From Lentisphaerota bacterium (GTDB taxonomy: Bacteria; Verrucomicrobiota; Kiritimatiellia; PWTM01), in NCBI GenBank assembly GCA_016873715.1, contig VGWF01000008.1, positions 1 through 61,135 of the forward strand: DNA of 61,135 bases, written 5' to 3'. Every line of letters starts with the position of its first letter. Within the stretch, counting starts at the first letter, position 1. Under the pieces are notes generated by a model. That model saw only the letters and a program-made list of their open reading frames with translations, made no database searches and had not been told where the DNA came from. This document shows positions 8,701-16,741 of the stretch, piece by piece. The position numbers and the translations under genes are program-made.

Positions 8701-8969
8701 CCGTCGAGCGCGGCCGCCCGCTGCGCGAGGCGATCCTCGAGTCCGGCGCGGTGCGCCTGCGTCCGATCGTGCTGACGGCCGGCACGACGATGCTCGGCGC
8801 CTGGCCGATCACGCTGGACCCGATCTTCAGCGGACTGGCCTGGTCGCTGATCTTCGGGCTCTTCATCTCGACCGCGTTCACGCTGTTCGTGATCCCGGCC
8901 ACCTACAACCTTCTCTATGGCGGGAAGGCCGCCGCGCCGGCGCCCGAACCCGCGAAGGAGACGCCATGA
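5736..8969 (+). CDS. RND efflux pump permease (AcrB superfamily)
   Basis: Inner-membrane proton-driven pump of 1077 residues with two repeats of the RND fold, 12 predicted transmembrane helices and two large periplasmic loops. TM4 carries the proton-relay Asp pair in LLVDDPIVAVENI (Asp420, Asp421). The position usually occupied by Lys in TM10 of drug pumps (AcrB Lys940) appears as Arg in GIVVRNGIILID (Arg977). The MTPREEEPQI start is typical of unclassified RND pumps rather than CusA metal exporters. Substrate cannot be read from sequence. It lies in one transcription unit after arsR, the duct and the adaptor. Confidence 0.9.
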   Translation: MAEQGAKFSGIIRSFLQGQLSVLLIVISLAAGAVALVMTPREEEPQIVVPLADVMVSYPGGSAEEVERRVASRLERLLYQIDGVEYVYSMSRPGQAVVTVRFYVGQDREASLIKLYNKIFQNIDRTTPGIAGWVVKPIEIDDVPIVTAALYSDRYGTHELYRVAEEVAGKLQHVHNSARITLHGGEPRAVRVLLDPERLSAHNLSPLEIAGALKVSNSQAGAGSLARGNREIVVEVGPFLRDADEVRNLMVGVHGDRPVYLRDVAEVLDGPDEPAVYSRIGFGPADAGAGGEGGREYGAVTVAVAKKKGSNAVWVSRDVERTLEDLRGTMIPDDVRVRVTRDYGETANEKVNDLVKSLGEAIITVIALIALAMNWRVGIIVALAVPITYALTLMVNLLAGYTINRVTLFALILALGLLVDDPIVAVENIYRHLLRRRLPPDQAIQNAMGEVMPPVILATLSVIVAFLPMFFITGMMGPYMRPMALNVPLAMLSSLLVSFTVTPWISKKMLAGRGLGGAHGGEDDDVSSTATYRVYSRLMRPFVHSRSASRFLLLVMAVLFGAAVWMALAVVPLKMLPFDNKNEFQVVVDMPESATLEATDAATREVEQYLRTVPEVRDFTTVVGGASPMDFNGLVRHYYLRQGPNVADIRVGLLHRSKREMDSHALVLRLRNDFAEIAKRTGANLKLVEMPPGPPVLASLVAEIYGRDDTPYADLIAVAQTVKARMAEEPGVVDVDDWVEADQQRLFFEVDREKAALNGVSTEVVAQTLQIALGGMPAGVVHRPAEQNELPVVLRLPREARTDVERLRSLAVKGQAGRLVQIGELGRFRESLAEKTIFHKNQERVVYVNAEVAGRGPAYAVLALQKHFKDNPPPAGVTIDWKGEGEWKITLDVFRDLGMAFAAALLAIYVLLVYETKSYMLPLVVMMSIPMTLIGIMPGFSLLNAIVNQPVGGFANPVFFTATAMIGMIALAGIVVRNGIILIDFIRTTVERGRPLREAILESGAVRLRPIVLTAGTTMLGAWPITLDPIFSGLAWSLIFGLFISTAFTLFVIPATYNLLYGGKAAAPAPEPAKETP

Positions 8970-9112
8970 CGATGCCCGTCCTGGTCGCCCCCGAGGCCGC
9001 GAGACGGGTCGCGCGGCGCTCGGTCCGCGCCGGTTCCGGGTTCCGCAACGGGGGCCTGTGCGCCGGCGAAGGCGTCCGCGCCTTCCTGTGGCCGGGGGAG
9101 GAGAGGCTGTGA
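8966..9112 (+). CDS. Possible 48-residue protein coupled to the RND gene
   Basis: Short reading frame starting ATGA-overlapped with the RND stop, behind AAGGAG. The product is basic, with one Cys (GLCAGEG), no membrane segment and no recognised family. The coupling and ribosome site suggest that it is translated, but the sequence could also be a non-functional tail. Confidence 0.35.
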   Translation: MTMPVLVAPEAARRVARRSVRAGSGFRNGGLCAGEGVRAFLWPGEERL

Positions 9113-9140
9113 ACCGGAACGATCCCGTGGGAGGTGTGAG

Positions 9141-9317
9141 ATGACCCTGTCGATGTTGAGACCCGTCCTGGGCGCCGTCCTCGGCGCGGCGGTGGGGTTT
9201 GCCGTCTACAAGTTCGTGGGCTGCCGGACGGGGACCTGTCCCCTGACGGGCAACCCGTGGATCGCGATGATCTGGTGGGGCGTCATCGGCGTCATGGTCG
9301 CGACGTCGCCGCGATAA
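9141..9317 (+). CDS. DUF6132-like small membrane protein
   Basis: Protein of 58 residues with two hydrophobic helices flanking the signature GCRTGTCPLTGNP (Cys28, Cys33), typical of the small DUF6132 family, in which a GC-x-TG-x-CP(I/L)T loop joins two membrane segments. GGGAGG lies 8 nt upstream of the ATG. It sits with DUF302 and DUF2892 proteins, which also occur together in clusters linked to sulfur or thiol stress. The two loop cysteines could form a disulfide or bind a thiol or metal, which is inference. Confidence 0.7.
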   Translation: MTLSMLRPVLGAVLGAAVGFAVYKFVGCRTGTCPLTGNPWIAMIWWGVIGVMVATSPR

Positions 9318-9338
9318 CCGGGAGAGGGAGGGAAGACG

Positions 9339-9803
9339 ATGAGATCGTTTCTGATCGGACTGGTGACCGGGGCCCTGGCGGTGGCGGTGGTGGTCGTGGT
9401 GGCGGCGCCGGGCTTGATGCTTCGCGAGCAGGCGAGCCCCTTCGGGCTGAACGAAACCGTGGCCGCGATCACGAACAAGGTGGTCGCGGGAGGGTGGGTC
9501 GTCTCCTCCGTGATGCCGCTGGACGAGAGCGTGAAGAAGCACGGGGGCGATGCCGGGCGGCCGGTCCGCCTGATCAACATCTGCCAGGCGCGGCACGCGT
9601 CGGCGATCCTGCAGGACGACCGGGCGCGCGTCGCCTCGGTCCTGATGCCCTGCACGATCGCCGTCTACGAGACCGCCGGAGGCGTGAAGATCGGCTCGAT
9701 GAACGCGGGGCTGATGGGCCGCTTCTTCGGCGGCACGATCGCCCGCATCATGGCGGGCCCCGTCGCCTCCGAGCAGGCGGCCTTCCTGGACCTGTCCCGG
9801 TGA
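9339..9803 (+). CDS. DUF302 domain protein, membrane anchored
   Basis: Protein of 154 residues with an N-terminal signal anchor (residues 4-27, FLIGLVTGALAVAVVVVVAA) and a complete DUF302 domain: SPFGLNETVAAITNKVVAGG, then VRLINICQARHASAIL, then VASVLMPCTIAVYE and MNAGLMGRFFGGTIARIM. Two Cys residues (INICQ and MPCTI) are conserved family positions. DUF302 proteins of unknown biochemical role frequently accompany redox, sulfur or metal-stress genes. A strong GGGAGGGAAG site lies before the ATG. It is probably co-transcribed with the efflux genes. Confidence 0.85.
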   Translation: MRSFLIGLVTGALAVAVVVVVAAPGLMLREQASPFGLNETVAAITNKVVAGGWVVSSVMPLDESVKKHGGDAGRPVRLINICQARHASAILQDDRARVASVLMPCTIAVYETAGGVKIGSMNAGLMGRFFGGTIARIMAGPVASEQAAFLDLSR

Positions 9804-9876
9804 GCCCGCCGTGAGGCCTGAAAACCCGTCCGCTCCTGACATCTGAACCCTGGCACCAGAACCCCGTGGAGATCCC

Positions 9877-10068
9877 ATGTCCATCAACAACGGCGTCCGC
9901 GTCATGGCCGGCCTGTTCATCCTGGTGAGCCTGGTTCTGAGCCGGGTCCACAGTGAGTACTGGCTCCTGTTCACGGCCTTCGTGGGCCTGAACCTGGTCC
10001 AGTCGGCGTTCACGGGCTTCTGCCCTGCGACGAGGATCCTGAAGGCGATGGGTCTGAAGCCGGGCTGA
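9877..10068 (+). CDS. DUF2892 (YgaP-like transmembrane) protein
   Basis: Protein of 63 residues matching the DUF2892 membrane module: NNGVRVMAGLFILVSLVL as helix 1, then a second helix ending in TGFCPATRILKAMGL. The GFCP cysteine is the hallmark found in the C-terminal part of YgaP rhodaneses and in free-standing DUF2892 proteins. GGAG precedes the ATG. With the neighbouring DUF302 and DUF6132-like proteins it suggests a sulfur- or thiol-related function for the cluster. It is convergent with the split feoB. Confidence 0.8.
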   Translation: MSINNGVRVMAGLFILVSLVLSRVHSEYWLLFTAFVGLNLVQSAFTGFCPATRILKAMGLKPG

Positions 10069-10085
10069 GGCCGGCGGGGCTCGGG

Positions 10086-11528
10086 TCACGGCGGTCCGGA
10101 CGCGACGGCGCGCCAGACGATCGCGACCGCGCCGCAGAGGATCACGCCGAAGGCGACCGGCAGCAGCGTGGCGACGGCCGTCCACTTCGCGCTGCGGGTT
10201 TCCTTGTAGATCGTGTAGATCGTCGTCGAACAGGGGTTGTGGCAGAGGCTGAAGAGCATCAGGCACAGCCCGGTGAGCGGCGTCCAACCCGCGCCGCGCA
10301 GCAGCGTTCCCAGGGCCCCCTGGTCGTCGATCTCGAACATCACCCCGGCGCCCTGCTCGCCGACGCCGGTCGCGCCGGTGGCCAGCACCGTGAGCATCAG
10401 CACCGTGGGGATCACGATCTCGTTCGCCGGGATCGCGACGAGGTACGCGACGAGGATCACGCCGTTCAGGCCGAGGAACCACCCGACCGGGTCGAGGCCG
10501 TGGATCATGTGGCCGGCGATGGTGGCCTCGCCGATGCGGACGTTGCAGATGAGCCACAGGACCAGCCCCGCCGGGGCGGCGAAGACGATCGCGCGCCACA
10601 GCACGATCGCGGTCCGGTCGATGAGGGACGTGTAGAGCGTCCGCAGGATGTTCGGCGGCCGGTAGGGCGGCAGTTCGAGGCTGAACGTGGAGGTTTCGCC
10701 GCGCAGCACGGTGCGCGAGAGCATCCACGACGAGAGGAACATCAGCCCCACGCCGAGCAGGGCGACGCCGAGCACGGAGGTCGAGGCCACGAGGCCCGCC
10801 AGGGCCGGCGGCGCGAGGGAGCCGAGGAAGACGGTCGCGATCAGGATCTGCGTCGGCCACCGGCCGTTGCACAACGAGAAGTTGTTCGTCACGATCGCGA
10901 TGAGGCGTTCGCGGGGGGAGTCGATGACGCGGGTCGCGACGACGCCGGCCGCGTTGCAGCCCCAGCCCATGCTCATCGTGAGGGCCTGCTTGCCATGCGC
11001 GCCGACGCGGCGGAACCAGTGGTCGAGGTTGAACGCGACCCGCGGCAGGTAGCCGAAGTCCTCGAGGATCGTGAAGAGCGGGAAGAAGATCGCCATCGGG
11101 GGCAGCATCACGCTGACGACCCAGGCCGTGGTGAGGTAGAGGCCGTCGATGAGCGGGCCGGACAGCCACCCCGGCAGCGAGGCGGCCTCCGCCAGCGAGC
11201 GCAGCCAGGGATGGCCGTGCTCCACGAGCAACGAGGCAAGGAGGGCGGACGGCACGTTCGCGCCCTCGATGGTCAGCCAGAGCACGACCCCGAGCATCAG
11301 GACCATGGTCGGGTAGCCGGTCCAGCGGCTCGTCAGGAACCGGTCCAGCCGCCGTTCCCAGGCGAGCCGCGTCGAGGCGCCGGTCTTCGCGACGCGGCGC
11401 GCGGCGAGGCGTGCGGATTCGCCGTAGACGTTCTCGACCCACCGGTCGCGGAAGTCCTGGGGCAGATCCCAGCGCAGTTGCTCGGCGGCGCGCAGGAGGT
11501 CCTCGCGGGTCTGGGCGGGATCGTCCAT
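10086..11528 (-). CDS. feoB: FeoB permease (core/gate domains) encoded separately
   Basis: Membrane part of the ferrous-iron transporter FeoB as a stand-alone protein of 480 residues. After about 75 soluble residues come two nucleoside-recognition/Gate repeats. The first has GWGCNAAGVVATRVIDSPRE, the FeoB signature GCNxxAxxxTR. The second ends LCHNPCSTTIYTIYKETRS. About ten membrane helices are visible. The GTPase domain normally fused at the N-terminus is encoded by the preceding gene, ending 5 nt upstream, so the two are almost certainly co-translated and act as a complex in the inner membrane. Start ATG 11528 gives MDDPAQTRED. A natural split is more likely than a frameshift because each part has its own start and stop. 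Confidence 0.85.
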   Translation of the reverse strand: MDDPAQTREDLLRAAEQLRWDLPQDFRDRWVENVYGESARLAARRVAKTGASTRLAWERRLDRFLTSRWTGYPTMVLMLGVVLWLTIEGANVPSALLASLLVEHGHPWLRSLAEAASLPGWLSGPLIDGLYLTTAWVVSVMLPPMAIFFPLFTILEDFGYLPRVAFNLDHWFRRVGAHGKQALTMSMGWGCNAAGVVATRVIDSPRERLIAIVTNNFSLCNGRWPTQILIATVFLGSLAPPALAGLVASTSVLGVALLGVGLMFLSSWMLSRTVLRGETSTFSLELPPYRPPNILRTLYTSLIDRTAIVLWRAIVFAAPAGLVLWLICNVRIGEATIAGHMIHGLDPVGWFLGLNGVILVAYLVAIPANEIVIPTVLMLTVLATGATGVGEQGAGVMFEIDDQGALGTLLRGAGWTPLTGLCLMLFSLCHNPCSTTIYTIYKETRSAKWTAVATLLPVAFGVILCGAVAIVWRAVASGPP

Positions 11529-11533
11529 GGGCG

Positions 11534-12331
11534 TCAGCCGGCCCCCGTGGCGGCATGGTCGGCCGCCAGTTCGCCGAGGCTGCCGTCGCGCACGGCCTCG
11601 ATGACCTTCCGGTCGCCCTCGAGGAGCCGCAGGGCGATCCACTCGCGGTTGGGCACGCCGGGGAACGACCGCTCGATGGCGCGGTCGAGGCGCCGGACGG
11701 AGTCCGCGAGGCCGGGCACGTCGAACGCGAGCCGGCGCGGGCGGCCCGCGAAGGCGCCGGTTGCGACCGCGTGCATCTCGCGGAGGAGGTCGTCGATGCC
11801 CTCGCCCTGCCGCGCCGCGGTGGCGACGACGGGGATGCCGAGATCGCGCGAGAGGCCGCGGACGTCCACCTCGATGCCGTGCGCGCGGGCCTCGTCGATC
11901 AGGTTCACGCACAGCACGGCGCGGTCGGTGATCTGCATGACCTGCAGCGCGAGGTTGAGGTTGCGCTCGAGCCGGGCGGCGTCCACGACGATGACGGTGA
12001 CCGACGGCCGGCCGAAAAGGATGAAGTCGCGCGCGACCTCCTCGTCGGGCGTTGCCGAGAGAAGCGAGTAGGTTCCGGGCAGGTCGACGATCTTGTAGCG
12101 GGCGCCCGCGTAGACGAAGCCGCCCTCGGCGCGCGCGATCGTCTTCCCGGGCCAGTTGCCGGTGTGCTGCCGGAGGCCGGTCAGCAGGTTGAAGACGGTG
12201 GTCTTGCCGGTGTTGGGGTTGCCGGCGAGGGCGACGACGTGATCCGCGGCGCCCGTGGCGACGCCGAGCTTCTCAAGCCGCGCCTTCCCGAGGGGACAGC
12301 CCGCACAGGCCTCCGGGGCGTGCGCGCTCAT
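11534..12331 (-). CDS. feoB: FeoB small GTPase domain encoded separately
   Basis: Protein of 265 residues holding only the cytosolic G domain and helical GDI-like part of FeoB. G1 is GNPNTGKT (residues 37-44), G2 lies in GNWPGKTI, G3 is DLPGTYSL (83-90), G4 is NLID (143-146) and G5 is probably TAARQGEG. A short N-terminal CAGCPLGK with two Cys precedes the G domain, a feature of FeoB N-termini in several anaerobes. It overlaps the DtxR-FeoA stop by ATGA and is followed 5 nt later by the permease gene. Its role is nucleotide-controlled gating of Fe2+ uptake. Confidence 0.87.
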   Translation of the reverse strand: MSAHAPEACAGCPLGKARLEKLGVATGAADHVVALAGNPNTGKTTVFNLLTGLRQHTGNWPGKTIARAEGGFVYAGARYKIVDLPGTYSLLSATPDEEVARDFILFGRPSVTVIVVDAARLERNLNLALQVMQITDRAVLCVNLIDEARAHGIEVDVRGLSRDLGIPVVATAARQGEGIDDLLREMHAVATGAFAGRPRRLAFDVPGLADSVRRLDRAIERSFPGVPNREWIALRLLEGDRKVIEAVRDGSLGELAADHAATGAG

Positions 12332-13263
12332 GCGGCCTCCCCGGAGACGCGGCGGACGAGGATGCGGTCGGACTGTTCCCGTCGCAGCGCGATGGAGGCG
12401 CCGCGGATGCGGTAGGCGACGGGGTCGCCCGCGGGGCTGGCAAAGTCGATCTCGATCACGGTGCCCGGTACGACGCCGAGGTCCAGCAGGCGGCTCCGGG
12501 CGAGGCCCCGGATCAGCGGCGACATGCCCGCCACGGCGGCGCGCTCTCCGGGGGCGAGATCCGAGAGGCGGGTGATGGTCTCGTCGAACCGCTCGCCGGC
12601 GGCGAGGTCGTCGGCCGCGACCTGGCGAGCGGCGTCGCGCGGGAGATCGACGCTGCGGCCGTCGATCCGTACGCGGAAGGACGTTTCCCCGGCCTCTTCG
12701 ATGCGGAGGCGGACGTCGGGGGCGAAGCCGTCGCGGACGAGCCGCCGGTAGATCTCGGGGGGTTCGTCCTCGACGTGGACGATGCGTCCGGCCCATCCGG
12801 CGGGCCGTTCGGAGAGCGGTCGTCCGCGCCGGGGAGGGAGTTCGCCGCGGCGGGTCGGGATCGGGTCGCCGTGCGGGTCGTAGGGCGGGTGACCGAGTTC
12901 GTCGGCGATCGACTCGACCTGCTCCGGGGTCATCCGGTGCTCGGCGACGTGGGCGCGCGCATGCCATGCGGCCTCGCCGAGGCCGGTCCGCTGCGCGAGG
13001 TAGGCTTCGAAGAGACGGTGCGCCCGGAGCACCTGCAGGGCGTAGTCGCGTCCGTCGCCGGTCAGGCGGGGCGGATCGCCGTCGGGGGCCAGGAGGCCGG
13101 CCCCGCGAAGGGAGTGGAGCACGCCGTCGGTCGCCTCCCGGGTCAGGCCGAGGCCGCCGGCCAGCGCCGACGCGGACGAGGGGCGACCCTCCTGTTCATC
13201 CTCGATCAGGAGTTTGAGCGCGTCCTCGACGAGCACGCGGTCTTTGCCGGCGGGGCGTTCCAC
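12328..13263 (-). CDS. DtxR-family metalloregulator fused to a FeoA domain
   Basis: Protein of 311 residues. Residues 1-75 form a winged helix (SASALAGGLGLTREATDGVL). Residues 75-135 form the DtxR dimerisation and metal domain with HARAHVAEHRMTPEQVE and PHGDPIPTR, carrying the His/Glu ligands expected of iron- or manganese-responsive repressors. An SH3-like segment is followed by a second FeoA-type domain at 225-305 (RLSDLAPGERAAVAGM, then LLDLGVVPGTVIEID). It probably represses the downstream split feoB in iron-replete cells and may also assist FeoB. It starts at GTG 13263, directly behind a leaderless-type promoter. No classical DtxR box was found upstream. Confidence 0.85.
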   Translation of the reverse strand: MERPAGKDRVLVEDALKLLIEDEQEGRPSSASALAGGLGLTREATDGVLHSLRGAGLLAPDGDPPRLTGDGRDYALQVLRAHRLFEAYLAQRTGLGEAAWHARAHVAEHRMTPEQVESIADELGHPPYDPHGDPIPTRRGELPPRRGRPLSERPAGWAGRIVHVEDEPPEIYRRLVRDGFAPDVRLRIEEAGETSFRVRIDGRSVDLPRDAARQVAADDLAAGERFDETITRLSDLAPGERAAVAGMSPLIRGLARSRLLDLGVVPGTVIEIDFASPAGDPVAYRIRGASIALRREQSDRILVRRVSGEAA

Positions 13264-13269
13264 GCCGCC

Positions 13270-13297
13270 AGTGTATGCCGGGGCGCGGGAATCTCAA
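13270..13297 (-). promoter_or_regulatory. Leaderless promoter of the dtxR-feoA/feoB operon
   Basis: On the minus strand: TTGAGA (13297-13292), 16-bp spacer, TACACT (13275-13270), 6 nt, GTG start at 13263. The -35 hexamer contains the TGA stop of rsmB, so the promoter begins exactly where the upstream gene ends. No Shine-Dalgarno is present. Confidence 0.65.
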
Positions 13298-14574
13298 GCC
13301 GCGGGTGCGGTGAGAAGCGCGGCGTAGGCGCCGTCGGTCGAGGTCTCGGGCGGAAGGAGGAGCCGCTCGGTGAGCAACGCGAAGCCCGGGGTGCGGGCCA
13401 GGAAGGCCCCCACGGCGTTGCGGTTCTCCTCCCGCTCGAGGCTGCAGGTGCTGTAGACGACGCGTCCGCCGGGGCGCAGCAACGTCGCGGCGCGGTCGAG
13501 CAGCGCTGCCTGCACGCGGCCGAGCCGCTGGAGCCGCTGCGGGCTGAAGGCCCAGCGGGCGTCCGGGCGGCGACGGATGACGCCGGTGTTGGAGCAGGGG
13601 ACGTCGAGCAGGATGGCGTCAAAGGCGGTCGGGGCGTCCGGTCCGGCGGCGCGGAGGGCCGCGGCGTCCACGGTGGTCGCATCGGCGCGGACGACCCGGA
13701 CCCACGGCAGTCCGAGGCGCGCGAGGTTCTCGCGCAGGCGTGCGAGGCGGTCCTCGTGCGGATCGAGGGCGGTGAGGGCCCCGCGGCTGCCGAGGTGTTC
13801 GGCGAGGATCACGGCCTTGCCACCCGGCGCGGCGCAGGCGTCGAGAACGGCCTCGCCCGGCTGCGGGGCGAGGAGGTCCGGCGCGATCGTCGTCGAGGGA
13901 TCCTGCACGTAGAACCAGCCGTCGCCGAATCCCGGCAGGTCCGGCACCCGCACGCCGTGGCCGATGCGGAGGAAGCGGTCGGGCGCAAACGGGTGGGGCG
14001 TGGCCTCGATGCCCTTCGCGTGGAGCCGGTGGATGTACTCGGCGGCGGGCGGGGCGCCGGGGCGCATGCGAAGGCAGACGTCCGGCCTGTCGTTGTTCCA
14101 TTCGCACAGCCGGTGGGCGCGGGCCTGTCCGAACTCGCGCTCCCACCGTTCCAGGAGCCCGGCCGGGTGCGAGAGGCGGACCGCGGGCGCGGCTTGGCGG
14201 AGGCCGAGCTGCAGTTCGTCCCGTTCGCGCTGGGCGCGGCGGAGGACCGCGTTGACCATCCGCGCGGCCCAGCCGAGACCGAGCTGCCGCGCCGCCTCGA
14301 CCGTTTCGTGGACCGCCGCGAAGGCATCGACGCGGTCCATGAAGAGCAGTTGGTGCAGGCCGGCGTGCAGGACGGCGCGCACCGGCGGGGGCGGGGGCGT
14401 GGCGGTCAGCCGGCCGACGATCCACTCCAGCGTCGCGTGGCGTCGCACGGCGCCGTACACGAGTTCCATGACGAACGCGCGGTCGGTCTCCACGCGATCG
14501 AGCATCCGGTCGGGAAACGAGCCGTCCTCCATCCACCGTGCGAGGATGTCTGCCGCGACGGCGCGGGTGTTCAT
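13294..14574 (-). CDS. rsmB: 16S rRNA (cytosine-967-C5)-methyltransferase
   Basis: Protein of 426 residues. The N-terminal NusB-like RNA-binding domain (residues 1-140: RAVAADILARWMED, FVMELVYGAVRRHATLEW, VHETVEAARQLGLGWAARMV) is followed by the RsmB methyltransferase fold with SAM motif LDACAAPGGKA, the catalytic-site LDVPCSNTGVIRRRPD and the nucleophile in VYSTCSLEREEN. Length and domain order match RsmB rather than RsmF. No clear ribosome site precedes either possible ATG (14574 or 14592, six codons apart). It is transcribed divergently from the DedA gene. Confidence 0.88.
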   Translation of the reverse strand: MNTRAVAADILARWMEDGSFPDRMLDRVETDRAFVMELVYGAVRRHATLEWIVGRLTATPPPPPVRAVLHAGLHQLLFMDRVDAFAAVHETVEAARQLGLGWAARMVNAVLRRAQRERDELQLGLRQAAPAVRLSHPAGLLERWEREFGQARAHRLCEWNNDRPDVCLRMRPGAPPAAEYIHRLHAKGIEATPHPFAPDRFLRIGHGVRVPDLPGFGDGWFYVQDPSTTIAPDLLAPQPGEAVLDACAAPGGKAVILAEHLGSRGALTALDPHEDRLARLRENLARLGLPWVRVVRADATTVDAAALRAAGPDAPTAFDAILLDVPCSNTGVIRRRPDARWAFSPQRLQRLGRVQAALLDRAATLLRPGGRVVYSTCSLEREENRNAVGAFLARTPGFALLTERLLLPPETSTDGAYAALLTAPAA

Positions 14575-14609
14575 GGGGTTTTGGTCTTTCATCGCAACGC
14601 GAAGTCCGC

Positions 14610-14639
14610 ATAATAGCGCCCCTTCTCGCGGCGAATCAA
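14610..14639 (-). promoter_or_regulatory. rsmB promoter, overlapping a possible plus-strand -10
   Basis: On the minus strand: TTGATT (14639-14634), 18-bp spacer, TATTAT (14615-14610), about 17 nt to the ATG at 14592. The same AT-rich block reads CATAAT on the plus strand (14609-14614), a possible -10 for the DedA gene, so the divergent promoters would overlap. Confidence 0.5.
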
Positions 14640-14653
14640 ATCCGGGGTGTGGA

Positions 14654-15268
14654 ATGGAAGCCATCATCAACTGGGTCGTGGGCGTGGTCGACAAGCTGGG
14701 CTATACCGGCATCGTGCTCGGCATGTTCCTCGAGAGCTCGTGCTTCCCGTTCCCGAGCGAGGTCATCATGATCCCGGCTGGCTACCTCGCGCACGAGGGG
14801 AAGATGAACCTCTGGCTCGCGGTCGCCATGGGCATCATCGGGAGCTGGCTCGGCGCTCTGTTCAATTACTACCTTGCGCTCTGGCTCGGACGGCCGCTGC
14901 TCCTGAAATGGGGAAAGTACCTCTTCATCGACGAGCAGAAGTTCGAGAAGGGCGAGCGGTTCTTCCAGCGGCACGGCGAGATCGGGACGTTCACGGCGCG
15001 GCTGATCCCCGTCGTGCGGCAGTACATCTCGCTGCCGGCGGGACTGGTCCGCATGAACATGGCGAGGTTCCTGTTCTACACCGGCCTCGGGGCGGGGATC
15101 TGGGTCACCATCCTCGCGTGGATCGGCTACGTGGCCGGGCAGAACCAGGAGCTGATCCACAAGTACTCGCGCGAGGCGACGATCGCCGCGATCGCCGGCT
15201 GCGCGGTGTTGATCGCGGTGTACGTGTGGATCCACCGGCGGCGGAAGGCCCGGGAAGAGTCCCGGTAG
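14654..15268 (+). CDS. DedA-family membrane protein
   Basis: Protein of 204 residues of the DedA/SNARE-associated family (possible lipid scramblase or flippase-type integral membrane proteins). Motifs are [20 protein letters not shown] (the conserved E-x(7)-PSE segment), [50 protein letters not shown] and [17 protein letters not shown]. The F-x-x-R-x-(I/V)P-x-x-R core with its membrane-embedded Arg residues is complete. Four to five membrane helices and a basic C-terminal tail are visible. ATG 14654 is preceded by GGGGTG. A 16-nt gap separates it from trmFO, so the two are likely co-transcribed. Confidence 0.88.
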   Translation: MEAIINWVVGVVDKLGYTGIVLGMFLESSCFPFPSEVIMIPAGYLAHEGKMNLWLAVAMGIIGSWLGALFNYYLALWLGRPLLLKWGKYLFIDEQKFEKGERFFQRHGEIGTFTARLIPVVRQYISLPAGLVRMNMARFLFYTGLGAGIWVTILAWIGYVAGQNQELIHKYSREATIAAIAGCAVLIAVYVWIHRRRKAREESR

Positions 15269-15284
15269 GGACCGCCCCACGGCC

Positions 15285-16664
15285 ATGGATGCCCCGTCCG
15301 ATGTGCCCGCGTCGCGGACGCCCGACCTGACGGTCCTCGGCGGCGGGCTGGCGGGGTCGGAGGCCGCCTGGCAGGCCGCGGAGCGTGGGCTCCGCGTGCG
15401 GCTGGTCGAGATGCGGCCCGTGCGCACCACCGGGGCGCACCGGACGGACCGGCTCGCGGAACTCGTATGCTCCAACTCGCTCGGCTCCGCCCTGCCCGAC
15501 CGCGCGCCGGGCATCCTGATGGCCGAACTCCGCCGCATGGACTCGCTGCTGCTGCGGTGCGCCTCCGACTGCGCCGTCGCCGCCGGCGGGGCGCTGGCGG
15601 TCGACCGCGACCGCTTTGCCGCGGCGGTGACCGCGGCGGTCGGGAGTCACCCCGGGATCGAACTCGTCCGTGGGGAGGCCGTGCGCATTCCGGAGGGTCC
15701 GTGCGTCGTGGCGACCGGCCCGCTCACGTCGCCCGCGCTGGCCGCGTCGCTTGCGGAACTGACCGGCGAGCGTCACCTCTACTTCTTCGACGCGATCGCA
15801 CCGGTCGTGGACGGCGACTCGATCGACCGCACGGTCGCCTTCCAGGCCTCGCGCTACGATCGCGGCGCGACGGAGGAGGGCGACTACATCAACTGTCCCT
15901 TCACGAGCGGGGAGTACGAGGCGTTCATCGACGCCCTGCTCGCGGCGGAGCGGATTCCGCTCAAGGGATTCGAGCAGGCCATCGACGGCGGCGTACGCGC
16001 GGGCGAGGGGACCTACTTCGAGGGCTGCCTGCCGATCGAGGTGCTGGCTTCGCGCGGCCGCGAGTCGCTGGCGTTCGGCCCCATGCGGCCCGTGGGCCTG
16101 CGCGATCCGCGCACCGGCCGCCGCCCGCACGCCGTGCTCCAACTGCGGCGCGAGGATGCGGCGGGGGAGCGCTACAACCTCGTCGGCTTCCAGACGAACC
16201 TGCGCCATGCCGAGCAGGACCGTGTCTTCCGGATGATCCCCGGCCTTGCGCGCGCCACGTTCGCGCGCCACGGCGAGATGCACCGCAACACGTTCGTCAA
16301 TGCGCCGCGCATCCTGGAGCCGACGCTGCAGATGCGGGCGCGGCCGGATGTCTTCCTGGCGGGGCAGCTCACCGGCGTCGAGGGCTACCTGGGCAATATC
16401 GCCACCGGCCTCATTGCGGGATGCAATGCCGCCCGCATCGCGAGCGGCGCGCCGCCGCTTGTCTGGCCGGCGGAGACGATGACCGGGGCGCTCGTCGCGG
16501 CCATCACCGGCGCGGACCCCGCGTACTTTCAGCCGGTGAAGGCCAGCCTCGGCATCCTGCCGCCGCTGGCCGATCCGCCCCGTGGAAAGCGCGAACGCGC
16601 CGCCGCGTACGCTGCACGGGCGGCCGCCGCGCTCGGAGCGCTCCTGGCCTCCGGCCCGGCCTGA
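15285..16664 (+). CDS. trmFO: tRNA (uracil-54-C5) methyltransferase, folate-dependent
   Basis: FAD- and methylenetetrahydrofolate-dependent enzyme making T54 in tRNA. The protein has 459 residues, close to the usual 435-450. The Rossmann FAD motif is [20 protein letters not shown] near residue 16. The conserved [11 protein letters not shown] holds the first catalytic Cys and [10 protein letters not shown] the second. [29 protein letters not shown] and [19 protein letters not shown] are further hallmarks. The N-terminus is extended by about 14 residues relative to most homologues. Start ATG 15285. The gene ends just before the repeat cluster at 16690. Confidence 0.93.
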   Translation: MDAPSDVPASRTPDLTVLGGGLAGSEAAWQAAERGLRVRLVEMRPVRTTGAHRTDRLAELVCSNSLGSALPDRAPGILMAELRRMDSLLLRCASDCAVAAGGALAVDRDRFAAAVTAAVGSHPGIELVRGEAVRIPEGPCVVATGPLTSPALAASLAELTGERHLYFFDAIAPVVDGDSIDRTVAFQASRYDRGATEEGDYINCPFTSGEYEAFIDALLAAERIPLKGFEQAIDGGVRAGEGTYFEGCLPIEVLASRGRESLAFGPMRPVGLRDPRTGRRPHAVLQLRREDAAGERYNLVGFQTNLRHAEQDRVFRMIPGLARATFARHGEMHRNTFVNAPRILEPTLQMRARPDVFLAGQLTGVEGYLGNIATGLIAGCNAARIASGAPPLVWPAETMTGALVAAITGADPAYFQPVKASLGILPPLADPPRGKRERAAAYAARAAAALGALLASGPA

Positions 16665-16741
16665 GCCTGCCGGGGCCCGGGGGCGGGGGACAGGGGGGGG
16701 ACAGAGATGCATCGGCCGAGGGACAGGCGGCCGGGACAGGC

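Noticed and set aside
4488-10013. A very long open reading frame on the minus strand (about 1840 codons) opposite the efflux genes
   Set aside because: It is the antisense shadow of GC-rich RND/MFP coding sequence: low-complexity Arg/His/Asp-rich translation with no domain, and the plus-strand frames carry full family motifs.
10239-12071. Long plus-strand frame opposite feoB
   Set aside because: Shadow of the split feoB genes; no start context and a highly charged low-complexity product.
12250-13300. Classical DtxR or Fur box near the iron genes
   Set aside because: No 19-bp palindrome of the known types was found around the promoter at 13270-13297.
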